From Lycocorax pyrrhopterus obiensis (taxonomy: Eukaryota; Chordata; Aves; Passeriformes; Paradisaeidae), in NCBI GenBank assembly GCA_014706295.1, contig JACSVZ010000011.1:9042163-9106162 (forward strand): a stretch of DNA of 64,000 bases. Direction: 5' to 3'. Position 1 is the first letter of the stretch, and each line of letters begins with the position of its first letter. The position numbers and the translations under genes are program-made. The notes under the pieces are model-generated. The model searched no databases, was not told where the DNA came from, and saw only the letters and a list, made by a program, of their open reading frames with translations. Positions 24,991 to 38,200 of this stretch are shown piece after piece.

Positions 24991-27103
24991 CATGGCATGC
25001 TTGAGGTACTGATTTGTCCTCATCTACACCCAAACTCACCTCACATGGATGTTCTTAAAAGTAATTTTCAAAAACAGTTTATGTAGACTGAAACTGTTTT
25101 ATTATGTGAGTTTATTAACCAAATAAATATAAACAAAGTCTAAGGACAGTCTGTCCCCATAGAATCTTACCTCTCTCAAACATTCCCTCATTACTCTCTT
25201 AGCTAAACACGCACAATGCAGATACTAATACTCAGTGTTAGTGAACCATGCACACCGAGTTTCTAAGATTTGAAAATTCCTTGTCTTATGGTTAGCAGTC
25301 TAATCTCACTGAAGTCCTTTCCTAATTTCTTAACGAAGAAGACCAAATCCATCACAATGAGAAACAACATACAGTGAGAACAAAGAGTCAAGGAGTAACG
25401 AGATAACACCGAAATGACAAACAGTGTCACAGCAAACCCACAAAGTACAATATTTTAGTGTTGAGCCTGCATGACAGCATCAGACAAAGGGGAAAAGAGA
25501 GCTGATCAGAGACAAGCTTCTCGCCTTTGTAAAGCTGGTTTACCAGACATGCTTGACACTGGAGAGAATCTTACTTTTTAAACTGTTAATGGGTTAGTAT
25601 ATGTACAGCAGCCTCTGGGAAATTCTCTTTCTAGGTCTACATGTTTGAAAACAGCTATCTTCGCTTTTCATTAAAACTGCATGCACTTTGAAACACCTGC
25701 CTTCAGGAAAACTCCCAAGCTGATTGACTCTAACATGAGAATTAATTCAGGCTTCTTTAGTGTGTGGACAAGGCTACACAGAACAGCGTGTCAGAATTAG
25801 GCTTTTCCATAATGCAAACTGGCAAGGATTGCTCTTTTGGGAATCCTGCTCAGCTGGAATTCAAGACTTTGTTTGACAACTGATTTTCAAGGTGTGTGTC
25901 CTTTTCTTTTAAACAAACACATGATGCTTGAAAGCCAAGGTACAACAGTGCATGTGTACATATGTATGAATGAGAAAAGGACAGCTCCTAAGAAATCCTT
26001 TCTGATAACTTGTGAGTGTTACTTACCCGTGCTAATGCCAGAACTTTACAGCTTGAAGGAAGGAAAAATGTTTTGTTTGCTCAATTTGTTTCAAAAGAGT
26101 GATCATAAATGCCACTAGCAGATACCAACTGTGCTTTCTGACTTCTGGGAGACTCTAGAATTTGGGTCTTCCTTTTTTGGGGGGGAAAACATCTCTGCAC
26201 AGTCATAAGATATTCTAGCTCAGACACAGTTAATATATGAAGTACACACTTGAACTGGATGCTTGTTATCAAAAAAAAAAACCCCAAACCCAACCCTTCA
26301 CCCCAAAACAAAAGGCTTTAACCACTCAAAGAACAGTTTCTGTGCTACAGGCACACTGTGCATTGCTCACACTGTCTCAGTGAATGATTTTGTGAAGCCC
26401 AGCCCCCAACACCTGCCCACAGATATCTCTTCCCCAGATATCACACATAAATATTTTTAACTTCTCTGTCCACCCCCAAACTCAAAAAGCTCTCACTTGG
26501 GCATTGGTTAAGATCCCGGTTCTCCTGCAGTTATAGCTGATCTATAAAACAGCATAAAGGCTGTTTAAAGTCATTAGTGAATCCGACAATAAACTTGCTC
26601 TTTTACAGGCAAGAGACAGTTGAGAAACAAATTCAAAGATATCTGTTGTCTTAATAATCACTGAAATGCAATCTTGGTGTTGCTCACGGTGTAATTACCT
26701 GACATTTTTCTCTGACAGTAAGGCAGAGAAATTCTTGTATTTCCTTCAAACGCTGACTGTACATTTCTGTTCCTGTGCTGTGGTTAACCCTCTTTTCTGT
26801 GCTGAAATCTGCAGAAGTGGCCTCACAAAAATCTGTAGAAGCACAGAAAAGGTGAGGTCTGTGACCCAGAAGTCAGAGAACCTTTGCAGTTGCCTCCATC
26901 TCTAGAGAGAAAATAGATCCTGCATCAGCAACAGGCTTCATTTCTGATCAGATTCTAAACTGGTTTTAGTTAGAGTACATTTAAAGTCCTAAAGGTTATT
27001 TTAGGAAAATTCCTGTTTCAAAGAATGCCAAGTCTATCTTGTCCAGCAATATAGTCTGAAAAATTAAGCTAGGAGCATTTAAAGATGTCTCTCTTAGAAC
27101 TGG
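24991..27103. other. Non-coding DNA, nothing recognised
   Basis: AT-rich, stop-rich DNA with a poly-A tract near 26271-26281. Open frames are below 95 codons and unrecognised. Confidence 0.5.
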
Positions 27104-27140
27104 ACTGAGACATTTCACATGAGCATGTGAAATGATCAGT
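27104..27140. repeat. Near-perfect short inverted repeat
   Basis: Arms CATTTCACATG (27111-27121) and CATGTGAAATG (27124-27134) are exact reverse complements separated by AG. After a 2-nt/1-nt bulge, ACTGA (27104-27108) and TCAGT (27136-27140) extend the pairing to 16 bp per arm. It also presents two CACATG/CATGTG E-boxes head to head. It could be a protein-binding palindrome or form a small hairpin in RNA; it is too short for a typical microRNA precursor. Confidence 0.8.
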
Positions 27141-28654
27141 ATTAAAACAATGTGCCTGTAGAATTTCCTTGTGTCAACGATTGTCTGCCTCCATGCCAGT
27201 ATCTGATCACCTATTCGAATGCAGAGATATAGTTTTAGGTCTCTTACCAAACACATAACTTTTCCTAACACACTCAGGATTGGTATGCATGGACACGCAG
27301 AAAGAAAGTACAGCAGATCAACCAAAGATCAAAGTGCATAAGACAACCCATGTTCAGCCTACAGGTAGGTGCACTCATGCACCAGCCCATGGCCCAACAC
27401 TGCAGAAACAGCTCCAGCATCCTTCCCCTGTTTCTGCTGTCAGCGGGAGCAACCAACAGGATGGGTGGGAGCACATCTCAGCTCAACTTCCCAAAAGGAT
27501 GTCTCCTCCGTTGGGACACTGTTCCCATCTCCTGCTGCAATTTATTTCATTCTGAGTTGTACCACTGGAACTGTTTGTGAAGTCATATTATAAAGTTTGT
27601 TGTAAACAGATGTGGGTTCAAAAGCTTTTGTGAAATGCTGGTGGCGGATGTGAGGTTGGCAACAGTCTCCTAAATCAGTTGTGCCACATGAGACAGTGGA
27701 AACTTATCTAAGGTTATCTTTTCTCCACCAACTTCTGTGTGTCTTATGTCACTAAATTCACAAACACGTCACAGAAGCTGATGGGAAAAGAGTTGCAGAG
27801 CTTGAGCCTTACCAGTGAACAGTCTTTCCAAGAGGAAACCTTACACTGGCATTGTTCATAAAAATGTATGCAGATGACCCAGGTAAACCTAAGTCCCTAG
27901 CTTTCAAACATAGAAACAAAAATAGATTGTTTCCTCCTGTAAATGCATGCCAGGAAAGTGCAGTCATGAGGACTGAAATGATGCCTGGTTTTTGCTCCCA
28001 CTCTCTCAAGCACAAAGCAACCAGAAAATAAAATTCACTTGCTGATTGCTTTTTAGGTTTCATTTAAAACATCTTTATAACTCCAGTGTACTTCCTACTC
28101 CTACTTATTCCTGCATCATCAGTCATGCACAGCACTGTAAAATACTATGTTTTTCACTCTGAAACGTAAAGGTATATGCTACCTGAGACATGTTGTTTTA
28201 GGACTGCTGAGTGATTCATACTATGATGAAGTCTTACTATGATGGGAGGATAACAGACCATTCAGAGTATGCCAGTAACTAAGTTTTTTCCCAAGTTATT
28301 TATCAATCTTTCAACACATTACCACGTTTTTCCTATTAAAGCACACAGAGCTATCACCCAGGAGCTAGCAAAAATTGTGGCATTTTGCTCCTGTTCACAA
28401 AATGTGGGCTAAAGTACTGGTGACCTAGAAATATATAGTGCTTTCTACTGTATATATAAAGCATAAAGAGTTTCAGACTGCAAGATGCACAATTGCTTCA
28501 TCACAAAATGAGCAGAAATGCTTAACTTCTGCAGAGCCTGATTATTATTTGTGAGCTGTGTAACATAAGGAGCCCTACACAGAATTTCCCTCTAATTAGC
28601 AACTACGTATGCCCAAGTCAATTGAGAAATAGGGCTTGGAAAGCCTTAAAAATA
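27141..28654. other. Non-coding DNA, nothing recognised
   Basis: Overlapping short frames on both strands at 27270-27590 lie in slightly GC-richer sequence, but none resembles a known protein. No repeat family was identified. Confidence 0.5.
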
Positions 28655-28730
28655 ATGTATTATTTGCAGTGCTATCATTCCCCCTGTTTTAAACATGACA
28701 AGATTAGGCTTAGAGACAGGCACACAATGG
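28655..28730 (-). repeat. MIR-type SINE fragment
   Basis: TCATTCCCCCTGTTTTAAAC followed by ATGACAAGATTAGGCTTAGA resembles the reverse complement of the MIR CORE-SINE middle region, remembered as '..CCCCATTTTACAGATGAGGAAACTGAGGC..'. A short, old fragment on the minus strand. MIR elements are best known from mammals, but old copies occur across amniotes. Confidence 0.55.
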
Positions 28731-31330
28731 GGCCTTACCTTTTACTTCTCTGCCTGGACGCACAATTTGAGAAGTGAACTGTCCTGTAGGACAACAAGAA
28801 AATATCTTTGCTGTTTTTATGATGACAATTTATTTTTGTGATCCTAGAGATCCCCTTTTTCATCAGGTGTTACATAAAGCACTTCCTGAGGAAGGTGAAG
28901 GTTCTAGTCAGGCTCTTAGAGGTTGAATAGGAACTGCAGTTTAAGCAGGGCAAGGACAGAGCTTGAAGTTTACCTACATTTCTATTACACCCTCCTATAA
29001 AGTAGGTGCAGCCTTCTATCTCTTTATAGAAATACACCTGTACGTCTTTAAAAAGGTAAGTAGATTTTCTCTACTTGCTAAACACATATGATCCACTGAT
29101 GAAAAGAATAGTTTTCAAGCCCTGGAATCTGACTTGTTTCTTTTTTTAAAGTCCGATTTGTTAGAGGCTAAGGCGTTGTAAGGAAGCATGAGGGAGCGAT
29201 ATTTATTTGCACTAGCTAAATATCCCATTGGTCAGCATTCTGAACAGGAGCAGTCTGCACATAGGTGTTCCTTCCCCTCCATATCCACAAAATGAAAATT
29301 AATTGGCCTCCCTCCAAGGCCCCTGCAGTATCACGAGCCACTACTCCTCAAAGGCTACGTGAGCACCACCAGTGTCACAGGATGCAACTCAAGTGAAACA
29401 CCGATGGACACGATCCATGTCTTCACAGAAAAGCCCATGAAAAAGGAACTTATTTTAATAAATTAGAGCACATCATTTAACATTTTTAATAAGCTATATG
29501 GTGTTTTTTTAGTTGTATAATTTTGGGCTATATGACTAGTTAAAAAAATGTCTATAATGACGATTAATCTGGAACAGACAAGATAAAATTTATGACTGTT
29601 TTGTTTCAAAGCCAGTTGAATCCACCGGAAACTTGAGGAGTAAACAAAAGGATGTAGTCTAAACATTAGAGAGACTGAAATTTAAATGTTATGATAAAAA
29701 CTCATTTTACCTGTAAAAGTCCTGCAACGGATAACAAAGAAATTTTTATGCATCCACCATCACCAGTTTTTGCTTTGATCCTTCATATACTCCCCTCCTG
29801 CCTACAAACCTGAAACCTGAAAAACAACAAACTCAGAGGTGGGGAGTGAAGGGGAATTGCTGCCAGAAACCCGAAAATTTAACAAATGAGAAAGCATTAT
29901 AAGATTCCAGCAAATCTTAAGCAATATGAACCACGATATACATCATCACATATAATGACAGAGTAGTCAGGAGGCTGTGTCACCACTGAAAGGGGAGAGG
30001 AGGACCCTGCAGGGCTGAGCTCTGCCCCAGGAGCTGCTGCACTCCCAGAGGAGGTGGCTGTCCAGGCAGCTACTCCGGTGGTGTGGCTTCCTCAGAGTCC
30101 AAAACTCTGTGTGACATTTATCCCAAGAATGGTGAAGTGTGGTTAGAAGCCAAAGCTACTTTTCACTTCTGAGGACATTGTTTTCTGCTGGGTTTCACAC
30201 TCAGTGTGGAAGGGATTGCTTTACAAAATCACCTTTTCCTTACATCGATTTTCCAGTTGCTTTGCCTTTCTGAGGTTTTGTGGAGTAGTAAGGATCGTGT
30301 AGTATTGAGCTTACAATAAACAAGACCTGGAAAACGACTCTGTATGACATTAGGAGGCAGAACATAAGCTGATGTTTTAGATCAGGCCATAAAATAATAA
30401 AAAAAAAAAATAGTAGATTAGCCTAATGAAGTGTCTTTTTGTTCATATTTTCCTATTCTTAAAAAATAAAACTATTTTTCAGGTTTCAGTAAAGAAGGAA
30501 TAAAGATAAAAGCAAGGAATGTTCTCAGCATTCTTATAACAAGTGATTCTTCATATTACTACTTTTTATGGGAGCGACTGTCAATCATCAATCTTCAAAA
30601 TTGTCATAAACACCCACACATGCTATTTCAAAGATACCTAATGTAGGATATATAATACCATATTTCAAGCTGGATTCAAAGCTTTTCATCTATCTAATAG
30701 TTAGGAACAAGGAAAAACACAAACATCAAATGAAATGAAATGTATTTATTGATGCTAACTGCAAATATTAGTTTTATAAAAATTAAGTCTATTACATATC
30801 CATTTAAAAATAATTTTTCATGTCTGAATGATGATAGGGATCCTGAAATGACTGCATCCACAGAGAACCACTGATCTAAGCAGGTGATCTGCCAGACAGG
30901 ACCAATATTAAAGTGCATGTCATGACTTACAAATTTCCTCCTTTCTTAAAGAAATCAATAATCTTTCACAGAATTCATCCCATTGTGACTTGATCTCAGA
31001 TATTCATCAAGAATCTGCAACCCACATAAGCAGGCAGGGGAAATTCCACAGACTCATATCTGTGGAAGGTACTCCTCCTCCAAAACAACAGAAATATTCA
31101 TCACAGCTTCTAGTCCTTTACAGATTCTGTTAGCAAGGTATGTTCAAGACAGAAAAGATGCACATGACTGATTTCCACCCTTTTTCAAATTATTAGCAAA
31201 AATAATCAACAACAGAGTATTTGGAGCTGCACGAGGCAATAAATTACAGCTTGTTCATGCTGTAATTGAGCAAAGAGAGAAACACTGGGCAAGGAAGGGA
31301 TGGTTGTAAGCAGATCTACACAATCCCAGG
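28731..31330. other. Non-coding DNA, nothing recognised
   Basis: AT-rich DNA. A small GC-richer patch at about 29985-30100 and an A run near 30399-30410 are the only composition changes. No gene or repeat family was recognised. Confidence 0.5.
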
Positions 31331-31930
31331 ATGAGTGCTTGGAAAGAACTGCAAAGGAACACGGACAGAATGAAGTAAGGCGAAATTATTAGGACAGAAA
31401 ACTTTTTAGTGCTTTGCTCCTGGATCATCTGTGATGTTTAGAGGACCAGATAGTGTTCCATCCAATCCAGAAACTCTACACATTACTGCAGTGACAGCAC
31501 TGTTGGTTGACATCCAAATGGACGACAGCTATCTATGCAAAGTTTATCAAACAGCCCAAGGACATGGCCACAGGACACTGAAAGTGGTCAGAGCTCCTCC
31601 AGAGGGACTGGTGATCCCTCACTGTGCTTTGTTCCAGCAGGCCAAGGACCTCACAGGATACAACCAAACCCAAGCCTGAAGCAAGTGGTGTGTGGATGCC
31701 AAATAAAAGGAATCACAGATTCAAACAAATTTTAACCTAACGTTCTCTTTTTGTCACATCCCTTAGGTGAAAACAGTCCAACAATGGCTGAGGAGCATAG
31801 GAACTGCCAGCAAAAACGTGGGAGGAGCAGCTGGGCTTGCCTCCCTGTGGCTGGGGCAGGTGGCAGGGCCACACTGGCATCATGTGCATCTCTTCGCATG
31901 AGTCCTCCCTCTGAGCTGGCACATTAATGG
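31331..31930. other. GC-richer patch with unassigned short frames
   Basis: Composition is closer to even than in the flanks. An 82-codon plus-strand frame at 31431-31679 and a 61-codon minus-strand frame at 31737-31922 occur. Neither product resembles a family I know. A degraded mobile-element remnant is possible but I see no diagnostic ends. Confidence 0.3.
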
Positions 31931-34900
31931 AACTTCAGGCCCACTAAAAAATACTGGATATATTTCTCAATCTCAACTCCAGCTTTCAAATGAGTGCATT
32001 ATTTATTCATTAGTACTACATTCAAAGTGCTGTTTCCCTTGTTACTCGGTGAAATAAATGAAAGAACAGTGATATCACTCTAAATCCCAATTTACAGCTC
32101 TTGCAAGCCCCAGATGACTGTACCATAAAATTTTCCTTCCCCTCCCCCTCTCCACTCCTTTCTGCCTTGCATCTGACTGAGAGAAGAACTGCCCACTGCA
32201 AGGAGCTGAAGGCTGATCTGCTGGCCTGACCTAAGCAGAGGAAGCTATAATAATGATCAATAGATTCTAAATGGGAGGAAGGATGGTCCTAGGCTCAACA
32301 CTTGGGTCAGAGGATTGGGCTCTACATGTAAGGTGCGCCTGCAGATACATTTTTTCTCTGGAGAAAGACTGGACAGAGAAAGAAGGGCAGACTGGACCAT
32401 ACAGACACAGTGCACATATGTGGAGAATATTTTCACTTCCTTGTTTGCTTACTTGTCTTATGAAAAACAAAATATTTATCTAAAAAATATTAGACCTGAT
32501 TATTTCCTGAATCTTGATTTTGATTTTTAATTTGGGAGACACCCCATAATATCTCTGGTTCTCATGTGTGGCTGAGCTCCTCAAGACTGTAACACACAGT
32601 TCAGTCCTCTTACGCTTCCTCTGGCCAAACTTGCAAACTTGACGTTATAAGAAATAGAGCAAAATACAGGGAGATTAAATAGTGGGAAGTTTTCAAATCT
32701 GATAGGTTTAGAACAAGCTTCCAATTTTATGTTCAGGTACTAGCCTTTTATAATTATGGGAGAATTCTAACTTTGACTATCTAAAAAATTCAGCACACAC
32801 TGGCCTTGGGGTCCTAATCCCTGCTACTTTCGACACATCATACTTGTAAGGAGAATCTAAACCCCAAATGCTTAATATAGCAGGCTAATAAGATTTCAAA
32901 AGTTTTCTAAAAATCTATGATTTAAAAAACCATGAATTTTAGACCCCAACTGGTGATTCTCAGTATCCTGTCTGCTGCACACTGGAGACACAGCAATGTG
33001 GAGGGATGGGGGTGTAATTTTTTAAAGGGCTGTAGCTTTGAACCCACTTCTGACCAATTTCTGTAGTCACTTAGACTCCAAGGAGCCCTATGTGTCATGG
33101 AAGAGCAATACTTAAAGGCAATATTATCTATCACCTCTCACCTTTCAGTTCCCTTGGAGCTGCTGCTGACTATTAGGACATTTGAGTTACTTTAGTACCA
33201 GGAAACTTGGATTTGTATCTCTCCAAATATTCAAGCTCACAGGAAACAGCAGATGCTTGGCCCACGCAGATGCGCGTGTGTGTAAGGGAAAGAGGGAGTG
33301 CAGATACGTGCAAGGGTGTGACAGACTGGGAGATGGCTCCTGCTGTTCACTGAACTGTCTAAACACACCCAGCCACCTTCAAATAGGCAGTAAAATACCA
33401 GCACTGGCTGTTCAGGAGAGGCAGGCACGTCACTGTGATTTGAGAGGAGGGTCTAGTGTGACAAAAGCAAATTTAGTCCTTTCTACTTGAAGAGGTAGCT
33501 CAAAGAGGCTAAAGTAGGCAGAGTCAAATTAAACCAAGGTCAGAATGTAACCATTGCTAAGACAGATTTAGGCAGCAAACCCCAAATTGCTTGAGGACAC
33601 AAAAACTGGTACTTTATCTTGAAATCTAACATGCACTATCTGGCAACAGCATTGTTTCAATTATGAAACAATTCACATCTCAGCTGACACATGTAATGAA
33701 GCTTGCTACTTGCCTAGTACATAATTTAAGGTAAAAGAAAAGAGGGTATGTTTTATCATGGTCTTTCATATCTTTGTCTATTGTTCTGCAATCCATTTGC
33801 ATACCTAAAGGGAAATGGCCTTTTTAATTTCTTTCCCCTCTCCTAATCATCTGAGGCCTATTTAGAAGTGTTCTGTATCCTGTAATCAGGCAATTTATAC
33901 AGTGTGCACCCTTAGGCTACAGCCATTACAAACAAGCTGAAAAACTCCTTTACAATAAATGATTTAGCATGGGAAGACACCATTCATAATTAATTTTTTT
34001 CTGTTTGCGTTGGCAGATGGTCTCAGACATTGAAACATGGCCTATTGCCCACACCTTTATTCCAAAGAGAAAGGGGCAGCCTTAGAAGGAAAAGAGAAAT
34101 GCCTGTAAGACTGCTTCCTTTTGGGAATAAACATGCTCCTCATCTTTTCATGAATTTGTGCATGATAAAGACTGAATTCAAAGATTGTGGAAGTCAAAGG
34201 AAAATAAATCCCATTAGCTTCTGACCAGGACCTGAACTAAAACCACAAGGAAAATATTGACTTGAAGGACAGTGTGTCTGTTTTTTCTTTTTTTCATTAT
34301 TTTCCATAAGGGTTATTTCTGAGGCAGCTTAAACAGACATATTGTGAGAGTGGATTTGAAAATGATCAGCTTTGGATTTCTGAAAGCCGGGTACTCACTG
34401 AGGTAGCAAATAAAAGAGAATTCTGCTATTAGACCCATTTTAAAACATGCATTTTCCTGCTTCCACAGAGGGACAGCTGATGACAATTTCATTCTCCATT
34501 TACTCATGTATTTGCTCACTGTTTACACGTTGCTTTTCAGTACTTTAAAACAACTTCTGATGCACTTCTGAGTTGCTGGCATCACTGCAAACTCCCCCAG
34601 ACTGAGATCCAGCCAAGCAGACTGTCATTTCAGTGGCCCGTGCCAATATTTTCTTGATGGTGATAGGACAGTCCTAACTACTACACAGCAAATTCCTAAT
34701 TTAAGAGTAAATAGACCTTTCTGTGTTGTGACTCAGAGTCTGACTCTCCCTTTTGCTCTGTAAGAAAAGAGTAAGCTGCATTTCCATATGTGATCTCTAG
34801 AATGTGACCTAACCAAGTCTCACTGAAGTCTGCAACGTGTTTAGAGTGCTGGTACTGAAACCCAAAGCCACTGACTGCCCATTCAGGATCATCTGTTTGG

Positions 34901-35330
34901 ATTTACACACAGATAAATGCAAAGTTCCTGGATAAGCTCGAAGGCATGGCTCAGGGATTACAAGATGTTATCTGAAAATGCAGTTAGCTTCAGCTGCATG
35001 TCATATTTGTGGTATCTAGTCATACCTTTGCTTGCCAGGAAGACACATTTACACAACCTCCTTAGGGCCAACATCAGACAATCCAGGTGAGCTGCACCTT
35101 TTCCAAGAAGAGGTGACACGGTGTACTTTAGGCAGGGGCACTGCACAGAGTGATTATACACAGCCAGAGACCACTCACCCAGTCTCCATCGGCTTTATGA
35201 AGTTCTTGCTGTTGACTTCAGGTAATTTTCCTCCGAAAAGGTAGGAATCAGCTGATACTAACGCCTACAGGCATTATGTACAAAGTTATAGTTTCCAAAG
35301 GAAAAAGAAAATGGGAGCATTCCATCTCCA
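31931..35330. other. Non-coding DNA, nothing recognised
   Basis: AT-rich, stop-rich DNA without recognised genes, RNAs or repeats. Short frames up to about 102 codons are unassigned. Confidence 0.5.
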
Positions 35331-38200
35331 AACATTTTCCTGCCCTCTGAATCTAATCCTCAGCATTGCCTGACCTCAGAGGGCAGAGCCAGGCCTGAGA
35401 CCCTGGCCCAGGGATCACCCCGGGGCCATGCAGCCACACACAGGCACTTCCAGGCAACACATCTGGGGGAATGAAACTGGTACACACTTTCCACTGTGCT
35501 AAATCTTACTGACTTCTGCTTTAATAGGGTTTTGGGGATCACCAGAGTTGCTTAATGTTGCTTTGGTCTTCTCTTTTTCCCACTGTGCCAAAGCCTACTT
35601 GCCTGACAGATGTTTTGAAATACCAACAGGAAAGCTGTTTTCACTCTAATTTCAACCTGGCTCATACCATCAGTTTCACCACCACACCACAAGGATTTCC
35701 ATGTGAAAGTCAAAAAGTTTCCTCTGATTTAGAAAAAATAAAGCCTTAGAGTTTTCAAGTTTTGCCATTTTCACGTGTCCTAACTATCAGTCCTATGCCA
35801 GCTGAGAACTGATGAAAAAGCTCCCTGAAAATCTCTAATTCTGAAGAAATAATCAACTGTTATCAAAATGGCATTGTTCTCTCTGCAATGCAGAACCATC
35901 TGGATAGTAGCAGAAAACCAGGAGCCACTGGATATGCCACTGGCCCAGGGAAAAGTGCTTTCACAAAACCAATCTGCTTCCTTCAGATGAATACATTACT
36001 CTCATTGTTTCTTGCAGTTGTTGCAATACGTTTCTGCCTCTCCGGGAAATTTCAGGAATACCTGTAATCACAATAATAAACTACTACTGATCTTCAGAAT
36101 GAAGACAGGATTATTTTATTAATCTGACCAAATCTTGAGGCCATTAAAAGGTTGTTTTCTTAGCCCTTCATTATGTATTCAATAGAGATGGTAGCTAAGG
36201 TGTCTTTTTCCCTTTCCTTTCAGCCACAGAATAGGATCTTTCTCTTCTCCTCTTTCTCTCACTGATAGACACTTAAAATTCAAATTACAATTATACTAGA
36301 CCATAAAAATATACAGGTAAGGCAGATGTTGTGAGCAAGATACTTGACAGAACCTCTTTATTTGTTTGGATGACTTAATAAACTGCAGAAGCTGAGGTCA
36401 TCAAAACCTCTCAATCATGTTGCAGGCTAGTGCCAACAGCTGTAACAAAAACTGATGATGTAAAACATGTTAAACATGCCAAACCCAAGTTTCAGACAAG
36501 CCAGTCTGTAATAAGACTATTTTCTACTTGAACATTACATAGCAGTGTGCTCAGGTTTATTTATGCTGTTCTTAATAGGAATAACCAGAAATCCTGTTTC
36601 ACTTGCTCAAGGCTGAATGCAAAGACTGTTTTGTCATGAAACAGCTTGAGATCTATATTGCTTTCAGATCTGGTTAGGCAGAACACAAATATTAAAATTG
36701 GATTTTAGAAATTGAGTTTCATCTTTTGTAGGAAAAAAACACCTAGTCTTATTTAAAAATACTAATTGTTACAAGATTGCAGTGAGAAAGAAAAAATAAA
36801 TTTATTGCCTTCACCATTTTCTGCCTCTTACTTTACAACCCTATTTCCCTTAGTCAAGAATTCCATAAAGAAAGCATGAATCGTACAAAGAGAAAAAAAA
36901 GATCAAAATTGATTGATCAGAGAAAATAAAAATGCAGGATTTCAGATTGCGAGAAACAATCTACAGGCAGAACACGTACAAATTGCTACATAGGTAAACG
37001 ATACTGCAGAATATTAGGGAAAGAAAGTAAATAGAAAAGAGAGTAGAGGCAACTCTACATGGTTTTCCTGGGACACCACTGTGGCAAAGCCGAAGGGTCA
37101 GATTCCAACATCTAATGCACAGCACGTACTGCCACACAAGTCTAAAAAATTCTGCTGACACTTGTAAACTGCCACATGTTTGGATTTCCAACAAGATCTC
37201 ACAACAAGCTGTGTTACTGCAAGTCATTATTTCCTTTGGGGGAAAAAAATGTCTGTAGTGATGTTAAAAGTGGCAGGATGTACTATAGTGTCAGGAGAGC
37301 TCACTGGGGAGCATTCCTGCCTCAAGGCCAGGAGGTTGTATATAAATTCTGCACCTGGTTAGGGGCTGGGAGGAATGGGCTAAAGTTTATCTCAAAACTG
37401 TCGAGAGTCAGTGGTTGTGGACAATGGCACACCGGCAAATCCTGAGAGTAAAGCCAGGCAGGAGCAGTGCAGGATTCCCATGGCTTAGGCATTTCCAAAC
37501 TCTCCTGTATGGAAAGTGCCTCTGAAAGATGCTTATGCAGCACTTGTCTTTTCAAAGGTGCACACTAAGCTATAATGAGCTTTAGAGATTTTTCTGTCAG
37601 AGAGAAAGACCCATGCTAATTAGCTGGTCTGCATTCCTCAAAATCGCAGACCAAAAAACTCTGTCTAATATTTTCCCATAAGTACATGGTTTGTATCTGT
37701 TGGGTTTCTCTGGAATATGGAAGCAGAGGAAAATGACCAGAAACACTGAGTAAGCTTGCTGATTTTTTGTCCAAACTGATACAAAAGATGCTTTATATTT
37801 TAAGATGTTAAACAAAAACATGATTCTTCCTATATGCAGAAAAAAAACCAACAGAAGATATTAATCTGGAACGGCTTAAAACTAAATATTAATGGCCTAC
37901 ACAAAGCTAATATCTTGTCTATGCCATTGGCTTAAAAACACATGGATTTGCAACACATTTTTGTTTTTCTCTTCCTGTTGATGTGTTGCTTCAACTGCCT
38001 AAGGTTAGCAGTCAGAACACAAAACTATTACTGAACTTCCCCAAGTTTGAACACAGAGAAACAAGAAGTTTAGGCACCAACTTATCAGTGCCTATGATAG
38101 GTAAGAAGAGGATGAGTTTCTTATGTGAAATGTTTTCTGAGTTCCTTAATAGAGCAGAAATTAAACATCTTACTATCCTGAAGTGATTTTGGTCTCCATA
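35331..38200. other. Non-coding DNA, nothing recognised
   Basis: A short GC-richer stretch at about 35360-35470 holds a few CpG dinucleotides. The rest is AT-rich. No gene, RNA or repeat family was identified. Confidence 0.5.

Noticed and set aside
31431..31679. 82-codon frame in a GC-richer patch, considered as a degraded retroelement gene
   Set aside because: No recognisable reverse transcriptase, integrase, protease or gag motif, and no LTR-like ends nearby.
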